Shown one piece after another: positions 41,374 to 50,249 of a stretch of DNA of 64,000 bases. The translations under genes were made by a program, and so were the position numbers. Source of the stretch: Taibaiella sp041660405 (lineage in GTDB: Bacteria; Bacteroidota; Bacteroidia; Chitinophagales; Chitinophagaceae); assembly GCA_041660405.1 (NCBI GenBank), contig JBAZWL010000003.1:177447-241446 (forward strand). Reading direction: 5' to 3'. The notes under the pieces were generated by a model. The model did not search any database. It had not been told where the DNA came from and saw only the letters and a program-made list of their open reading frames with translations. The first letter of the stretch is position 1. Each line of letters starts with the position of its first letter.

Positions 41374-42843
41374 TTATAAAAGAGGTGAAAGCAACCGTGC
41401 TATATCATCAAAAAGTTCCCGCCACCAGGCCCGTTTTTCCCATTCTTTGGCAGATAGTTCCACGCTGTAATTAATATCATTCAGATAGGCTTCGTTAAGC
41501 TCTTTGCAGATTTTTTTACTATACACTACAGCGTTGATTTCAAAGTTGAGGTCAAAGCTACGTGCATCCATATTAGCGCTGCCCACCATTGAAAGGTTGT
41601 CATCTACAACTATTGTTTTAGCATGAATGAAACCTTTTTGATACAGGAATATTCTAACGCCACAGGCAAGCAAATCTTTGAAATAAGATCTGGCTGCAGC
41701 ATTCACAATCTTTGAATCTGAAATGCCAGGCAGTAGTAGTCGTGTGTCTTTCCCACTTAATGCAGCCTTCTTTAGTGCATCGTAAATACTTTCATTGGGT
41801 ACAAAATAAGGAGAGGTAATAAAGACACGCTCTTTAGCATTTACTATGGCTGTAAAAAAACTAAGCATAATACCCGAAGTCGGATAGTCAGGACCACCAG
41901 CTATAATCTGCACCAGGTCTTCATGATTTTCTTTTTTCTCAAAAATATTGGGGAAAAACATCCTGTTGATTTCTAGTGTTTCATCAGTACAAAAATTCCA
42001 GTTCGCTATAAAATGATACTGGAGGCTATTTACTGCGGGCCCTTCGATCATAACATGGGTGTCGCGCCAGTAAAGACGTTCCGCATCACCGTCGTTGATG
42101 TATCTGTCCGATACATTAATGCCGCCGGTAAAGCCCACCAATCCATCTACAATAATGATTTTTCTATGGTCACGGTAATTGATACGATTGGCCAGCAGAT
42201 AGAATTTTACTTCGAAAAATGGGAAGACCTGAATGCCTGCATCTTTCATCGTAGCAATCGTATCATCTGCTAATCCATGGCTTCCAAAATCATCATAAAT
42301 GAACCGTACTGTTACTCCTTGTTGCGCTTTAACTTTAAGCAGGTTTATAATCTTATTGCCAATTTCATCATCATCAAAAATGTAATATTCCATGTGGATG
42401 AAAAGTTCCGCGGATTCAAGGGCTTGTAAAACCGCTGCAAATTTCTCTTCACCATTAATCAGTAGCTTTACCTTATTATAAGATAGCGGTGCTTTGGAAT
42501 CTTTCAGCAAAAGCCTGATGAGGTCTTCATTACCTTTTATGTTTTCATGGCCTTCGTTTAGCGCTTCGAGAGAAGCTTCTGAAAGTTGGTCTTCAATTTT
42601 GGTAAAAAGATCCTCGTTCAGGATTATTTTCTTGCTAAACAATTTTCGCCGCCGGTAATTAACACCAAAAGCAAAATAGATAACAGCGCCACCAATAGGG
42701 AATAAAAACACTAACAGAATATAAGCCATTGTTTTAGCCGAATTATTGGTATCCATAATGATGCGAACGATAGTGAATACCGAAAGCAGGATAATGAAGA
42801 CCAACGATATTGTTGGATAATGTTTAAGAAATAGTTCCCACAT
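41374..42843 (-). CDS. cls: Cardiolipin synthase
   Basis: 489 residues. Two N-terminal membrane helices (LVFIILLSVFTIVRIIM and MAYILLVFLFPIGGAVIYF) precede two phospholipase D motifs: HRKIIIVDGLVGFTGG and HAKTIVVDDNLSMVGS. This is the layout of bacterial Cls, which joins two phosphatidylglycerol molecules at the inner membrane. The minus-strand TATCTTTA about 40 bases upstream could be its -7 element. Confidence 0.94.
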   Translation of the reverse strand: MWELFLKHYPTISLVFIILLSVFTIVRIIMDTNNSAKTMAYILLVFLFPIGGAVIYFAFGVNYRRRKLFSKKIILNEDLFTKIEDQLSEASLEALNEGHENIKGNEDLIRLLLKDSKAPLSYNKVKLLINGEEKFAAVLQALESAELFIHMEYYIFDDDEIGNKIINLLKVKAQQGVTVRFIYDDFGSHGLADDTIATMKDAGIQVFPFFEVKFYLLANRINYRDHRKIIIVDGLVGFTGGINVSDRYINDGDAERLYWRDTHVMIEGPAVNSLQYHFIANWNFCTDETLEINRMFFPNIFEKKENHEDLVQIIAGGPDYPTSGIMLSFFTAIVNAKERVFITSPYFVPNESIYDALKKAALSGKDTRLLLPGISDSKIVNAAARSYFKDLLACGVRIFLYQKGFIHAKTIVVDDNLSMVGSANMDARSFDLNFEINAVVYSKKICKELNEAYLNDINYSVELSAKEWEKRAWWRELFDDIARLLSPLL

Positions 42844-42933
42844 TTTTATAAAACAATGTTTCTCATCTGTTGTTAATCAGTAAAGATAAGACCATCAACA
42901 CCAGAATTGTTCATCAGTATTAAAACCAGGATT

Positions 42934-44301
42934 ATGAAAAGGATTTTACTCTTCTTGTCATTGCTGATCGTATTGTCTTTTACATTCAATGCCGGCCATG
43001 CACAGCTTAATTTTTCTGCACGGGTAGTGAAAGATAGTTTATTTATTCCCTGGGAAATCATTTATGGCCCTGACGATCATATATGGTTTACACAAAAAAA
43101 TGGATACGTATGCAGGCTTGAACCTATAAGCGGTCAATTGGATACTATTTACCATGAATCGCAGCTCGTGATAAACAACGAGGGTGGAATGCTCGGAATG
43201 GCGCTCCATCCTGATTTTGCAAATGAACCTTATGTGTTTATTGCTTATGAATATGAATCAGGAGGCGATTACCTGGAGCGCATCGTCAAGTTCACTTACA
43301 ACAGTGGCACTTTAATTAATCCGCAAATTTTGCTGGATAATATTACCGGAGCAAGTATTCATAATGGCTGTCGTCTGGCTATAAATGGTGACAAGCTTTT
43401 TATCACTACTGGAGATGCTGCTAATACTGCACTAGCGCAAAATGTCAATACCGTAAATGGCAAAATATTGCGTATTAATCTGGACGGTAGCATCCCTGCA
43501 GATAATCCTATAGCCGGAAACCCGGTATGGAGTTGGGGACACCGTAATGCCCAAGGTCTGGTGTTTCACAATGGCATACTATATAGTTCGGAACATGGCC
43601 CCAATAATGATGATGAGATCAATATCATTTTGAAAGGGAGAAATTATGGATGGCCCAACGTGCAGGGGTTCTGCAATACACCAAGCGAAATGCAATACTG
43701 TACTGATTCTAATGTTGTAGAGCCGCTGCAGGCATGGACACCTACGCTGGCCGTTTCCGGGATGGACTATTACAATCATCCTATGTTTCCGGAGTTGGCC
43801 AATTCTTTATTAATGACCACGTTGAAAGATAATAATCTTTACCAGCTTAGTCTCAATACTGCTGGTGATTCTATACTGAATGAAGTGAATATTTCGGGAG
43901 TGGATTATGGTCGTTTACGTGATATAGCTATATCGCCTGATGGAAGGATCTTTTTATCCACCAGTAATTCAAATGCCGGTGGAACCGGGCCCCCGATTGA
44001 TAAAATTATTGAACTGTACGATTCTACAATCACCAGTATATATACTTTAAGTCCGGATAACAGTACCGTTTTGGTTTACCCGAATCCTGCCATAGATATG
44101 ATGAATATTGCCTTCTTGCTGGATGATATGAACAAGGATACCTGGACTTATACGGTAACTAATCTTAATGGTCAGATGGTTCAGGAAGGTCAGCTTGAAT
44201 TTAATAAACTACATGTAGGGGCATTATATCCCGGAATCTATTTTTTGAGGATGTGGAATAGTAAAGAGGAGATGATCTTTAAGCGATTTGTAAAATGGTA
44301 A
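42934..44301 (+). CDS. Glucose/sorbosone dehydrogenase-like secreted protein with T9SS tail
   Basis: 455 residues from the ATG at 42934, where the signal peptide starts (MKRILLFLSLLIVL, cleaved near GHAQ). The body is a beta-propeller of the PQQ-dependent soluble sugar dehydrogenase type: IPWEIIYGPDDHIWFTQ, GGMLGMALHPDF, NGKILRINLDGSIPADNP and SSEHGPNNDDEINII. The C-terminal 80 residues (VLVYPNPAIDMMNI, YTVTNLNGQMV, LYPGIYFLRM) are a type A T9SS sorting domain. It may oxidise sugars outside the cell with PQQ; no PQQ synthesis gene is present here, so the cofactor is not proven. Confidence 0.9.
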   Translation: MKRILLFLSLLIVLSFTFNAGHAQLNFSARVVKDSLFIPWEIIYGPDDHIWFTQKNGYVCRLEPISGQLDTIYHESQLVINNEGGMLGMALHPDFANEPYVFIAYEYESGGDYLERIVKFTYNSGTLINPQILLDNITGASIHNGCRLAINGDKLFITTGDAANTALAQNVNTVNGKILRINLDGSIPADNPIAGNPVWSWGHRNAQGLVFHNGILYSSEHGPNNDDEINIILKGRNYGWPNVQGFCNTPSEMQYCTDSNVVEPLQAWTPTLAVSGMDYYNHPMFPELANSLLMTTLKDNNLYQLSLNTAGDSILNEVNISGVDYGRLRDIAISPDGRIFLSTSNSNAGGTGPPIDKIIELYDSTITSIYTLSPDNSTVLVYPNPAIDMMNIAFLLDDMNKDTWTYTVTNLNGQMVQEGQLEFNKLHVGALYPGIYFLRMWNSKEEMIFKRFVKW

Positions 44302-44307
44302 ATAAAT

Positions 44308-44332
44308 GAAAAGCCCTCGTAGAGGGCTTTTC
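44308..44332. terminator. Bidirectional terminator
   Basis: GAAAAGCCCTC-GTA-GAGGGCTTTTC, extended by AAATAAAT and ATTTATTT. It lies between two convergent stops. Confidence 0.9.
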
Positions 44333-44334
44333 AT

Positions 44335-46140
44335 TTATTTCAATTGCTGTAATTCCACAAGCTTTCTATAAGCACTATCTTTTAGCATGAGTTGCTGATG
44401 TGATCCGCGCTCTATAATTTCACCTTGGTTCATTACTATTATTTCATCGGCATGCTGTACGGTAGAAAGCCTGTGTGCAATTACAATACAGGTACGGTTT
44501 TGCATCAATAAATTTATTGCATCCTGAACAATACGCTCTGATTCTGTATCCAGCGAAGAGGTTGCTTCATCAAGAATAAGTATGGGCGGATTTTTAAGTA
44601 CCGCTCTTGCAATAGTAACCCTTTGACGCTCTCCTCCGCTTAACCTTGATCCACGATCACCGGCAACAGTTTGATAGCCATCTTTTTTCTTAAGGATGAA
44701 ATTATGCGCATTAGCTACTTTAGCGGCTTCTTCAATGCGTTCCTGGCTTGCACCGCCTGTACCTAAAGTAATGTTGTTATAAATGGTATCGTTAAATAAA
44801 ATTGGCTCTTGGGAAACTACGCCTATCAACCTGCGCAGATCATAAATTTTGTAGTCTTTGATATTGATACCGTCCACCAGAATTTCACCGCCGGATACAT
44901 CATGAAAGCGGGGAATTAAATCAACAAGTGTACTTTTTCCTGCTCCCGAAGCACCTACTAATGCTATAGTTTGCCCCTTCCTTATAGTAAGGTCAATACC
45001 CTTTAATATTTCTTTTGAGCCATAAGAAAATTGAACATTGCGCAGTTCAATGCTATTGCTGAACTCTTTTATAGGCTTCGCATCCGGCAATTCAGTAATT
45101 GTATTTTCAACGTTCATTAATTCCTGTATGCGATCCAGAGCAGCTGCGCCTTTTTGCATATTATAAAAGGCAGAAGAAAGGGCTTTAATCGGGTTAATGA
45201 TCTGGTAAAAAAGAGTAATAAAAAACAGGAAAACAGGCCCGGTCAATGTAGTAGCCCTGCCGCTAAATATAAGCCATCCACCATACCAAAGAATTACGGC
45301 AACTACAATAATACCAAGCGTTTCCGATAATGGTGATCCGGCATCTCTACGTGCGGAAATTTTGTTCCGGATACGTAACAAGGTGTTGTTGATCTGGCGG
45401 AAACGCAATTGCTGATGGCGTTCAGCATTAAAGGCTTTCACAACCCTCATACCCACCAATGTTTCATCAATACTGCCCAGCATTTCACCAAGCTGTTCCT
45501 GGGCCTGGTTCGACGGGCGTTTCAACGACTTGCCTACTTTACCGATAATAAAGCCGGCCAAGGGCAGGAACAATAATAAAAACAAAGTAAGCTGCGGACT
45601 GATGGCCACCATGGTAGCAAGCGTAAGCATGATGGTAAGCGGCTCGCGTATGATGGTTTCAATTACACTCATTACCGATACTTCCACTTCATTTACATCA
45701 TTCGTCATGCGGGACATCAGGTCACCTTTCCTTTCTTCTGTAAAAAAGCCAATAGGTAACGATAGTGCCTTGCTAAACATGTCATCACGCAGTTGCCGCA
45801 TTACCGTGTTGCGTAAAGGATTAAGGATGAGTGAAGAACAGTAGATAAAGAAGTTTTTTAAAATAGTGGCCACTATCAACACGATCACAGAATAAGTTAG
45901 AGCAGTAAGCGGTTTCTGCTCCAGGATTATATTGTTGATAAACGTGGTAATGTCAGCAACAGGTCCTGTACCACTAGGTTTAGCCCCCTTGGAGCCATTA
46001 AAAAGTACCTGCAATACAGGAACAAGCATGGCAAAAGAGAATAGAGAAAAAATGATAGAAAGTAAGCTTGTAAAAAAATACAAAACGATCTTACTCTTAT
46101 AGGGACTTAAATATCGTAAGAGTCTGGGAATGTTTTTCAT
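44335..46140 (-). CDS. MsbA-like ABC exporter, fused permease and ATPase
   Basis: 601 residues, a half-transporter. Six membrane helices in residues 1-320, then an ATPase domain with Walker A GASGAGKST (about 394-402), signature LSGGERQRV, Walker B ILILDEATSSLD and IAHRLST. Closest to the lipid A and multidrug exporter group (MsbA/LmrA). Probably a lipid flippase at the inner membrane, working as a homodimer. It comes just ahead of a cell-envelope run of minus-strand genes. Confidence 0.92.
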   Translation of the reverse strand: MKNIPRLLRYLSPYKSKIVLYFFTSLLSIIFSLFSFAMLVPVLQVLFNGSKGAKPSGTGPVADITTFINNIILEQKPLTALTYSVIVLIVATILKNFFIYCSSLILNPLRNTVMRQLRDDMFSKALSLPIGFFTEERKGDLMSRMTNDVNEVEVSVMSVIETIIREPLTIMLTLATMVAISPQLTLFLLLFLPLAGFIIGKVGKSLKRPSNQAQEQLGEMLGSIDETLVGMRVVKAFNAERHQQLRFRQINNTLLRIRNKISARRDAGSPLSETLGIIVVAVILWYGGWLIFSGRATTLTGPVFLFFITLFYQIINPIKALSSAFYNMQKGAAALDRIQELMNVENTITELPDAKPIKEFSNSIELRNVQFSYGSKEILKGIDLTIRKGQTIALVGASGAGKSTLVDLIPRFHDVSGGEILVDGINIKDYKIYDLRRLIGVVSQEPILFNDTIYNNITLGTGGASQERIEEAAKVANAHNFILKKKDGYQTVAGDRGSRLSGGERQRVTIARAVLKNPPILILDEATSSLDTESERIVQDAINLLMQNRTCIVIAHRLSTVQHADEIIVMNQGEIIERGSHQQLMLKDSAYRKLVELQQLK

Positions 46141-46231
46141 TGATATACTTCAGTAATCTAGAAGATTTGTACAGTCTAACCATAAACGGCGAAACTGATT
46201 TTATATTGAGTAATAATTAAATTTAATCTGG

Positions 46232-46239
46232 CAAAGGTA
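46232..46239 (-). promoter_or_regulatory. -7 promoter element of the ABC exporter gene
   Basis: Minus-strand TACCTTTG followed by CCAG, 91 bases before the start codon; TTT at the -33 position. Confidence 0.55.
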
Positions 46240-46303
46240 ATGGGTTGCCGGATATATTGAAAGGATAATAGCATTACCGTTATTCCAAAAATGCTTTTGC
46301 TTT

Positions 46304-47338
46304 TTATTTTTGTTTTCGTCTGATGAATTTTTGCTCAACCAGGTGCCAGGACAATAGACCTGCTATCCAGGATAAAAGAAAGGCAGGCAGCATAAGTGCC
46401 AATACATTTCCGGGATGTAACCACGTTATAAGTGCCTGCTGTATGGGGTATGCATAAATATAGGTGCCATACGATACATCGCCCGTGTACTTGCTGAAAT
46501 TTAATACAGGAAAAAAATGAAGTCCGAATGTAATCACCATTACTGTAAAACTCAGTACGCTGAAAACGGTCAGTTCTTTTTGAAAGGAAAATAGAGAAAC
46601 CAGGAAAATAACGGTAGAAAGAAGCAGAAGGATACTTTTTCTCTTATTCAAAACTTCGGGAAATAAAGAAAGTAATGTACCTCCCAGAAAATAACTTCCC
46701 AAAACGACAAAGTAATAAAGGAATTTCTGATCCGAAGCATTCAGTGGAATGAGATTGTACCTGCTCAAAAACAGGCAGGATAGAAGTATGGCAAGCGCAG
46801 CAGGAATGATAATGCGCCTTTTGGAAACAGGCACAAAATATAACAGGCTTAACAGGCCATATAACAGCAACTCATAGCGCAATGTCCACAAAGAACCATT
46901 TACCGCAGTAGTGGGATTGCTGGTAAACACTCCCGGAAGAGTCGAACTACCAGGTATAAGGAGCATATTTTTAAAGGCATAAACCCACGTACCCATATTG
47001 GAAAAATAAGCTGAAGTACTATAAGTACTTACTACAGCCCCGATAATAAGGGTAACAAACAGGATGGCAACAAATAATCCCGGCACAATTCTTAATAATC
47101 GTTTCCTGATAAAGGAAGATAAAGAACTGCTCCTGTGCAGGCTTTGATATATCAGGTAACCACTTATAGCAAAGAAACCGCAAACACCGATTTCGGAAAA
47201 TACACGTCCGGAAGGGGGAAACAACGGGTCTTTGCTAATATCGCCCATGAGGGCATAGGAATGAGAGAAAATTACAAATGAGGCAAACAGGAACCGTAAA
47301 AAATCAAAGTTGTTGTTATGTGCCGGTGTGGTCTGCAA
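46304..47338 (-). CDS. Acyltransferase 3 (OafA/YrhL) family protein
   Basis: 344 residues with about ten membrane helices. It begins FDFLRFLFASFVIFSHSYAL, the usual opening with catalytic His, and ends with a cytoplasmic LVEQKFIRRKQK. Family members transfer acetyl or other acyl groups to sugars of lipopolysaccharide, capsule or peptidoglycan. No C-terminal SGNH domain. The start is a TTG, and no in-frame ATG lies ahead of the conserved opening. The substrate is unknown. Confidence 0.88.
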   Translation of the reverse strand: MQTTPAHNNNFDFLRFLFASFVIFSHSYALMGDISKDPLFPPSGRVFSEIGVCGFFAISGYLIYQSLHRSSSLSSFIRKRLLRIVPGLFVAILFVTLIIGAVVSTYSTSAYFSNMGTWVYAFKNMLLIPGSSTLPGVFTSNPTTAVNGSLWTLRYELLLYGLLSLLYFVPVSKRRIIIPAALAILLSCLFLSRYNLIPLNASDQKFLYYFVVLGSYFLGGTLLSLFPEVLNKRKSILLLLSTVIFLVSLFSFQKELTVFSVLSFTVMVITFGLHFFPVLNFSKYTGDVSYGTYIYAYPIQQALITWLHPGNVLALMLPAFLLSWIAGLLSWHLVEQKFIRRKQK

Positions 47339-47406
47339 GGTTGTTAATTATAAATGCCAAATGCTAAAGTAATCATTTCTAAGGAGAGGCAAAAGCAGGG
47401 CGGTAT

Positions 47407-48192
47407 TTAAAAAATACGCTTTACCAGCCTTAAGTTGTGTGTACGCATTCTTAGTTGCTTACTTATGATACCACCATTGTCTATCGGGTCAATGACTACA
47501 CAACCGCTGGTTTCAGTAGCATGGATAATAGTATGATCGTTAAGTAAAATGCCTACATGAGTTATTTTACCCTCTTCATTGTCAAAAAAAGCAAGATCAC
47601 CACAACGTGCTTCCTGTAGGAATCCGACAGTTTCACCAATACAAGCCTGCTGACTGGCATCGCGTGGAATCCGGATATTCATCAATTTGAAGACGACCTG
47701 TGTAAACCCCGAACAATCTATACCCATAAGACAACGGCCTCCCCAGTGATAAGGTGCACCTATAAACATTTTGCTAAATGCCAGTATGTTATGTTCATTG
47801 ACTTCAGCTTGTTTGATGGCAAGCTTCTTTCCTTTAAAAGTAAACTCTTTGTGCCCCCATTTTATAGCCCGTTTTTTCATCTGAAACAAGCTGCTGCCGG
47901 GACTAATAAAGAAATGGCCATGCTCAACCTGTATAATGTCATTTGTTCCGGAATTGTAATTCAGCAAAGGTTTCCGGTACTCTTTATAAGTGATAATAGC
48001 TACCTGGCCTTTTTTTACCCAGCCTTCATACTCATCCCATTCACAACGCACTTGTAGCCAGCCATTCTTTTCTTCTGCGAGTATTTCCATTCTTTCCCCA
48101 AAAAGCACTTGCGATACCTGCTCTGCGCGATGGGAAGGCTCTGCCCGCAGGGGCATTACAGACACAGAACAAACAGCGTAGGCTAAAGTCAT
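47407..48192 (-). CDS. NlpC/P60-family endopeptidase with SH3-like domains
   Basis: 261 residues. The N-terminal part (residues 5-130) contains SH3-like repeats (MPLRAEPSHRAEQVSQVLFGERM and NGWLQVRCEWDEYEGWVKK). The NlpC/P60 domain has the catalytic Cys in GIDCSGFTQVVFKL and His in THVGILL. It resembles YkfC-type enzymes, which cleave gamma-D-Glu-diamino-acid peptides from cell wall turnover. No signal peptide is seen, so it is likely cytoplasmic and acts on recycled muropeptides. Confidence 0.9.
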   Translation of the reverse strand: MTLAYAVCSVSVMPLRAEPSHRAEQVSQVLFGERMEILAEEKNGWLQVRCEWDEYEGWVKKGQVAIITYKEYRKPLLNYNSGTNDIIQVEHGHFFISPGSSLFQMKKRAIKWGHKEFTFKGKKLAIKQAEVNEHNILAFSKMFIGAPYHWGGRCLMGIDCSGFTQVVFKLMNIRIPRDASQQACIGETVGFLQEARCGDLAFFDNEEGKITHVGILLNDHTIIHATETSGCVVIDPIDNGGIISKQLRMRTHNLRLVKRIF

Positions 48193-48251
48193 CGGGGTTC
48201 AAGAATCAGTATTGGATATAGTTATCCTTTGGTTTTTCAATTTATACCGGT

Positions 48252-48291
48252 AAAAAATGAAGGGCAGCAATGTTTCTCATTACGGCCCTTC
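48252..48291 (-). terminator. Terminator of hemD
   Basis: GAAGGGC (48259-48265) and GCCCTTC (48285-48291) form the outer stem, with inner AATG/CATT. On the minus strand a T-run follows at 48257-48252. Confidence 0.6.
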
Positions 48292-48331
48292 GTTATTTTG
48301 TCAGTTAACCATACAAAGGTTTACTGTATTG

Positions 48332-49126
48332 TTATTGTTTGTTGGTTTCGCCCAGGAACTTCTCCAGCGCTGCTACCATAGAAGGTGTATTGGGAGCAGG
48401 AGCTTTAATGGAAAGCTTTAATCCCGCATCTTCTACCGCTTTTGAAGTAGTATGCCCGAATGCACCGATCAGCGTACCATTTTGTTTGTACTTAGGATCG
48501 TTTTGAAATAAAGTATCTACGCTGAAAGGACTAAAGAAAACAATTACATCATAATCTTTTTTCAGTACCGCATTTACTTCATTGCTCACCGTACGGTACA
48601 ATATCGCTTCCGCAAAATCGAAAGCTTTATTGATCAATAATGGCGAAAGGTCGTTCTTGGTATTTTCAGATACCGGCAACATGAAGCGTTCCCTGTCTTT
48701 GTACTTGGCAAGAACATCCATCAGACCTTCAGAACTGCCATCGGCAGAGAAGAAAACCTTTCTTTTACGATAAAGGATGAATTTCTGAAGATATAAGGCT
48801 ACGGCTTCTGTTACGCAGAAATATTTCATGTCCTGCGATACTTTGAATTTCATTTCTTCGCAAAGACGAAAGAAATGATCTACAGCATTGCGGCTTACAA
48901 GAATAACTGCGGTAAAATCAGCAAGATCAAGTTTTTGTTTCCTGAATTCTTTGGCATTCAGACCCTCTACACGTATAAATGGAAAAAATTCCAATTGTAC
49001 ATTGTATTTCTTAGCCAGGTCGAAGTAAGGAGATTTATCGCTTTCTGGTTTGGGTTGTGTTATAAGAATGTGCTCTATCCTCTTCTTCTCGATGATCTGT
49101 GACTGTGATTTTGCTGCTTTAGCCAT
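48332..49126 (-). CDS. hemD: Uroporphyrinogen-III synthase
   Basis: 264 residues. The family is poorly conserved, but the split two-domain pattern is visible: ILITQPKPESDKSPYFDLA at the start, DFTAVILVSRNAVDHFFRLCEE, then YDVIVFFSPFSVDTLF and GTLIGAFGHTTSKAVEDAGL. It closes hydroxymethylbilane to the uroporphyrinogen III ring in haem synthesis. Placement next to the DUF4271 gene is common in Bacteroidetes. Other hem genes are absent. Confidence 0.88.
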   Translation of the reverse strand: MAKAAKSQSQIIEKKRIEHILITQPKPESDKSPYFDLAKKYNVQLEFFPFIRVEGLNAKEFRKQKLDLADFTAVILVSRNAVDHFFRLCEEMKFKVSQDMKYFCVTEAVALYLQKFILYRKRKVFFSADGSSEGLMDVLAKYKDRERFMLPVSENTKNDLSPLLINKAFDFAEAILYRTVSNEVNAVLKKDYDVIVFFSPFSVDTLFQNDPKYKQNGTLIGAFGHTTSKAVEDAGLKLSIKAPAPNTPSMVAALEKFLGETNKQ

Positions 49127-49188
49127 TGTGTTTTGAAACGAAAATTTTCAAAAAAAATATTAACAACACTATCCACCAAACACAGTAC

Positions 49189-50052
49189 TTAGGAAATGAG
49201 CCATTGATTTACCAACTTCATAAGTACCGCAAGAGGTAATAATTCGGAGGCGCAAAGGTACATAAAAAAATGAAATCTGCTAAATTTTATAAAATATCCA
49301 AATACGACTCCTGACCGTAAGTAGCGGTTCAGGAATAATATTGCAATAACCACAAAGGATAAAAAAAGGCTTGCCTGTACCCACTGCCCCGTTCCGAAAG
49401 CCAATATTACAGTAAACGGAATGATGGCTATTCCTAGTATCTTATTAATCAGGAAAACGTTGAACGTATAATTGTCTGTAATCTCGGAGATATTGAACAC
49501 CCACCCTGTGAATTTCAGGAACATAAACCGGACTGCATACACTACTACCAGCAGCAATATCAGGGCAAGAATAATTACAATTACAGGGTAATTGCTCAAT
49601 ATTTTCTGACTATGCATATGGTTTATAGCATAATACAGATATAAGCCCAGGGAAATGCAAAAAATCAGATCCATGGTAAGGCTGGCAGGACTATCTTGCC
49701 GGAGTTGCTCTTTGAATTGTCTTGTATTGAGCGTAGGATTGCGGAATGCCCGGAAAAGATTCCGGAAATAAGAAGGGTTAGCTACCCGGAATATCCCGAC
49801 AAAACTGATCAGCAATATTATAACCAGGAAATCGAAGGAACCGTCCTTAAATTCATGCAGTTTTAACCTGGCATCGACCTGGGGTTTCTCGCTCAGCAGG
49901 GGATTTTTCTGCAGATCGGCTTTTATCTTCTCGCGTGTTTTTAATTCCAGCGTTTGCTCCGGAATGTGGTAACCATACAACATTCGCCCCTGTGTGGTAA
50001 GCGCAGGCATACAGAAAGAAAACAACAAAAAGAAGATAAAGAAAAGACGCAT
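49189..50052 (-). CDS. DUF4271 membrane protein
   Basis: 287 residues. A signal-like start (MRLFFIFFLLFSFCMPALT) is followed by a soluble stretch and about seven membrane helices (FLVIILLISFVGIF, PVIVIILALILLLVVVYAV, FLSFVVIAILFLNRYLR). This matches the DUF4271 family, whose function is unknown. It is 62 bases upstream of hemD in the same direction and probably co-transcribed. Confidence 0.85.
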   Translation of the reverse strand: MRLFFIFFLLFSFCMPALTTQGRMLYGYHIPEQTLELKTREKIKADLQKNPLLSEKPQVDARLKLHEFKDGSFDFLVIILLISFVGIFRVANPSYFRNLFRAFRNPTLNTRQFKEQLRQDSPASLTMDLIFCISLGLYLYYAINHMHSQKILSNYPVIVIILALILLLVVVYAVRFMFLKFTGWVFNISEITDNYTFNVFLINKILGIAIIPFTVILAFGTGQWVQASLFLSFVVIAILFLNRYLRSGVVFGYFIKFSRFHFFMYLCASELLPLAVLMKLVNQWLIS

Positions 50053-50167
50053 CCTGTACTTAATTACGATACAGCTGCAAATGTAAGGGCTAATTCAGCA
50101 AAAATGTAGCGCATATTAACAACAGGCGGGAATATTTGTAAGGATTACAGATATTTGCACTCCTTTA

Positions 50168-50244
50168 ATGTGCAAATTTGAAAATTGGCACATTAAGAGA
50201 ATCAACACATTTTCAAATTGGCACATTTGCACATTTTCAAATTA
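50168..50244. repeat. Direct and inverted word repeats in the alaS leader
   Basis: AATTTGAAAAT on the left is complementary to two later copies of ATTTTCAAATT, and TTGGCACATT occurs twice. The transcript could fold into alternative hairpins immediately before the start codon. No coding capacity. Confidence 0.65.
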
Positions 50245-50249
50245 ATACA

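Noticed and set aside
50178..50249. Longer start for AlaS
   Set aside because: The extra codons merely translate the repeat leader; conserved AlaS sequence begins at 50250.
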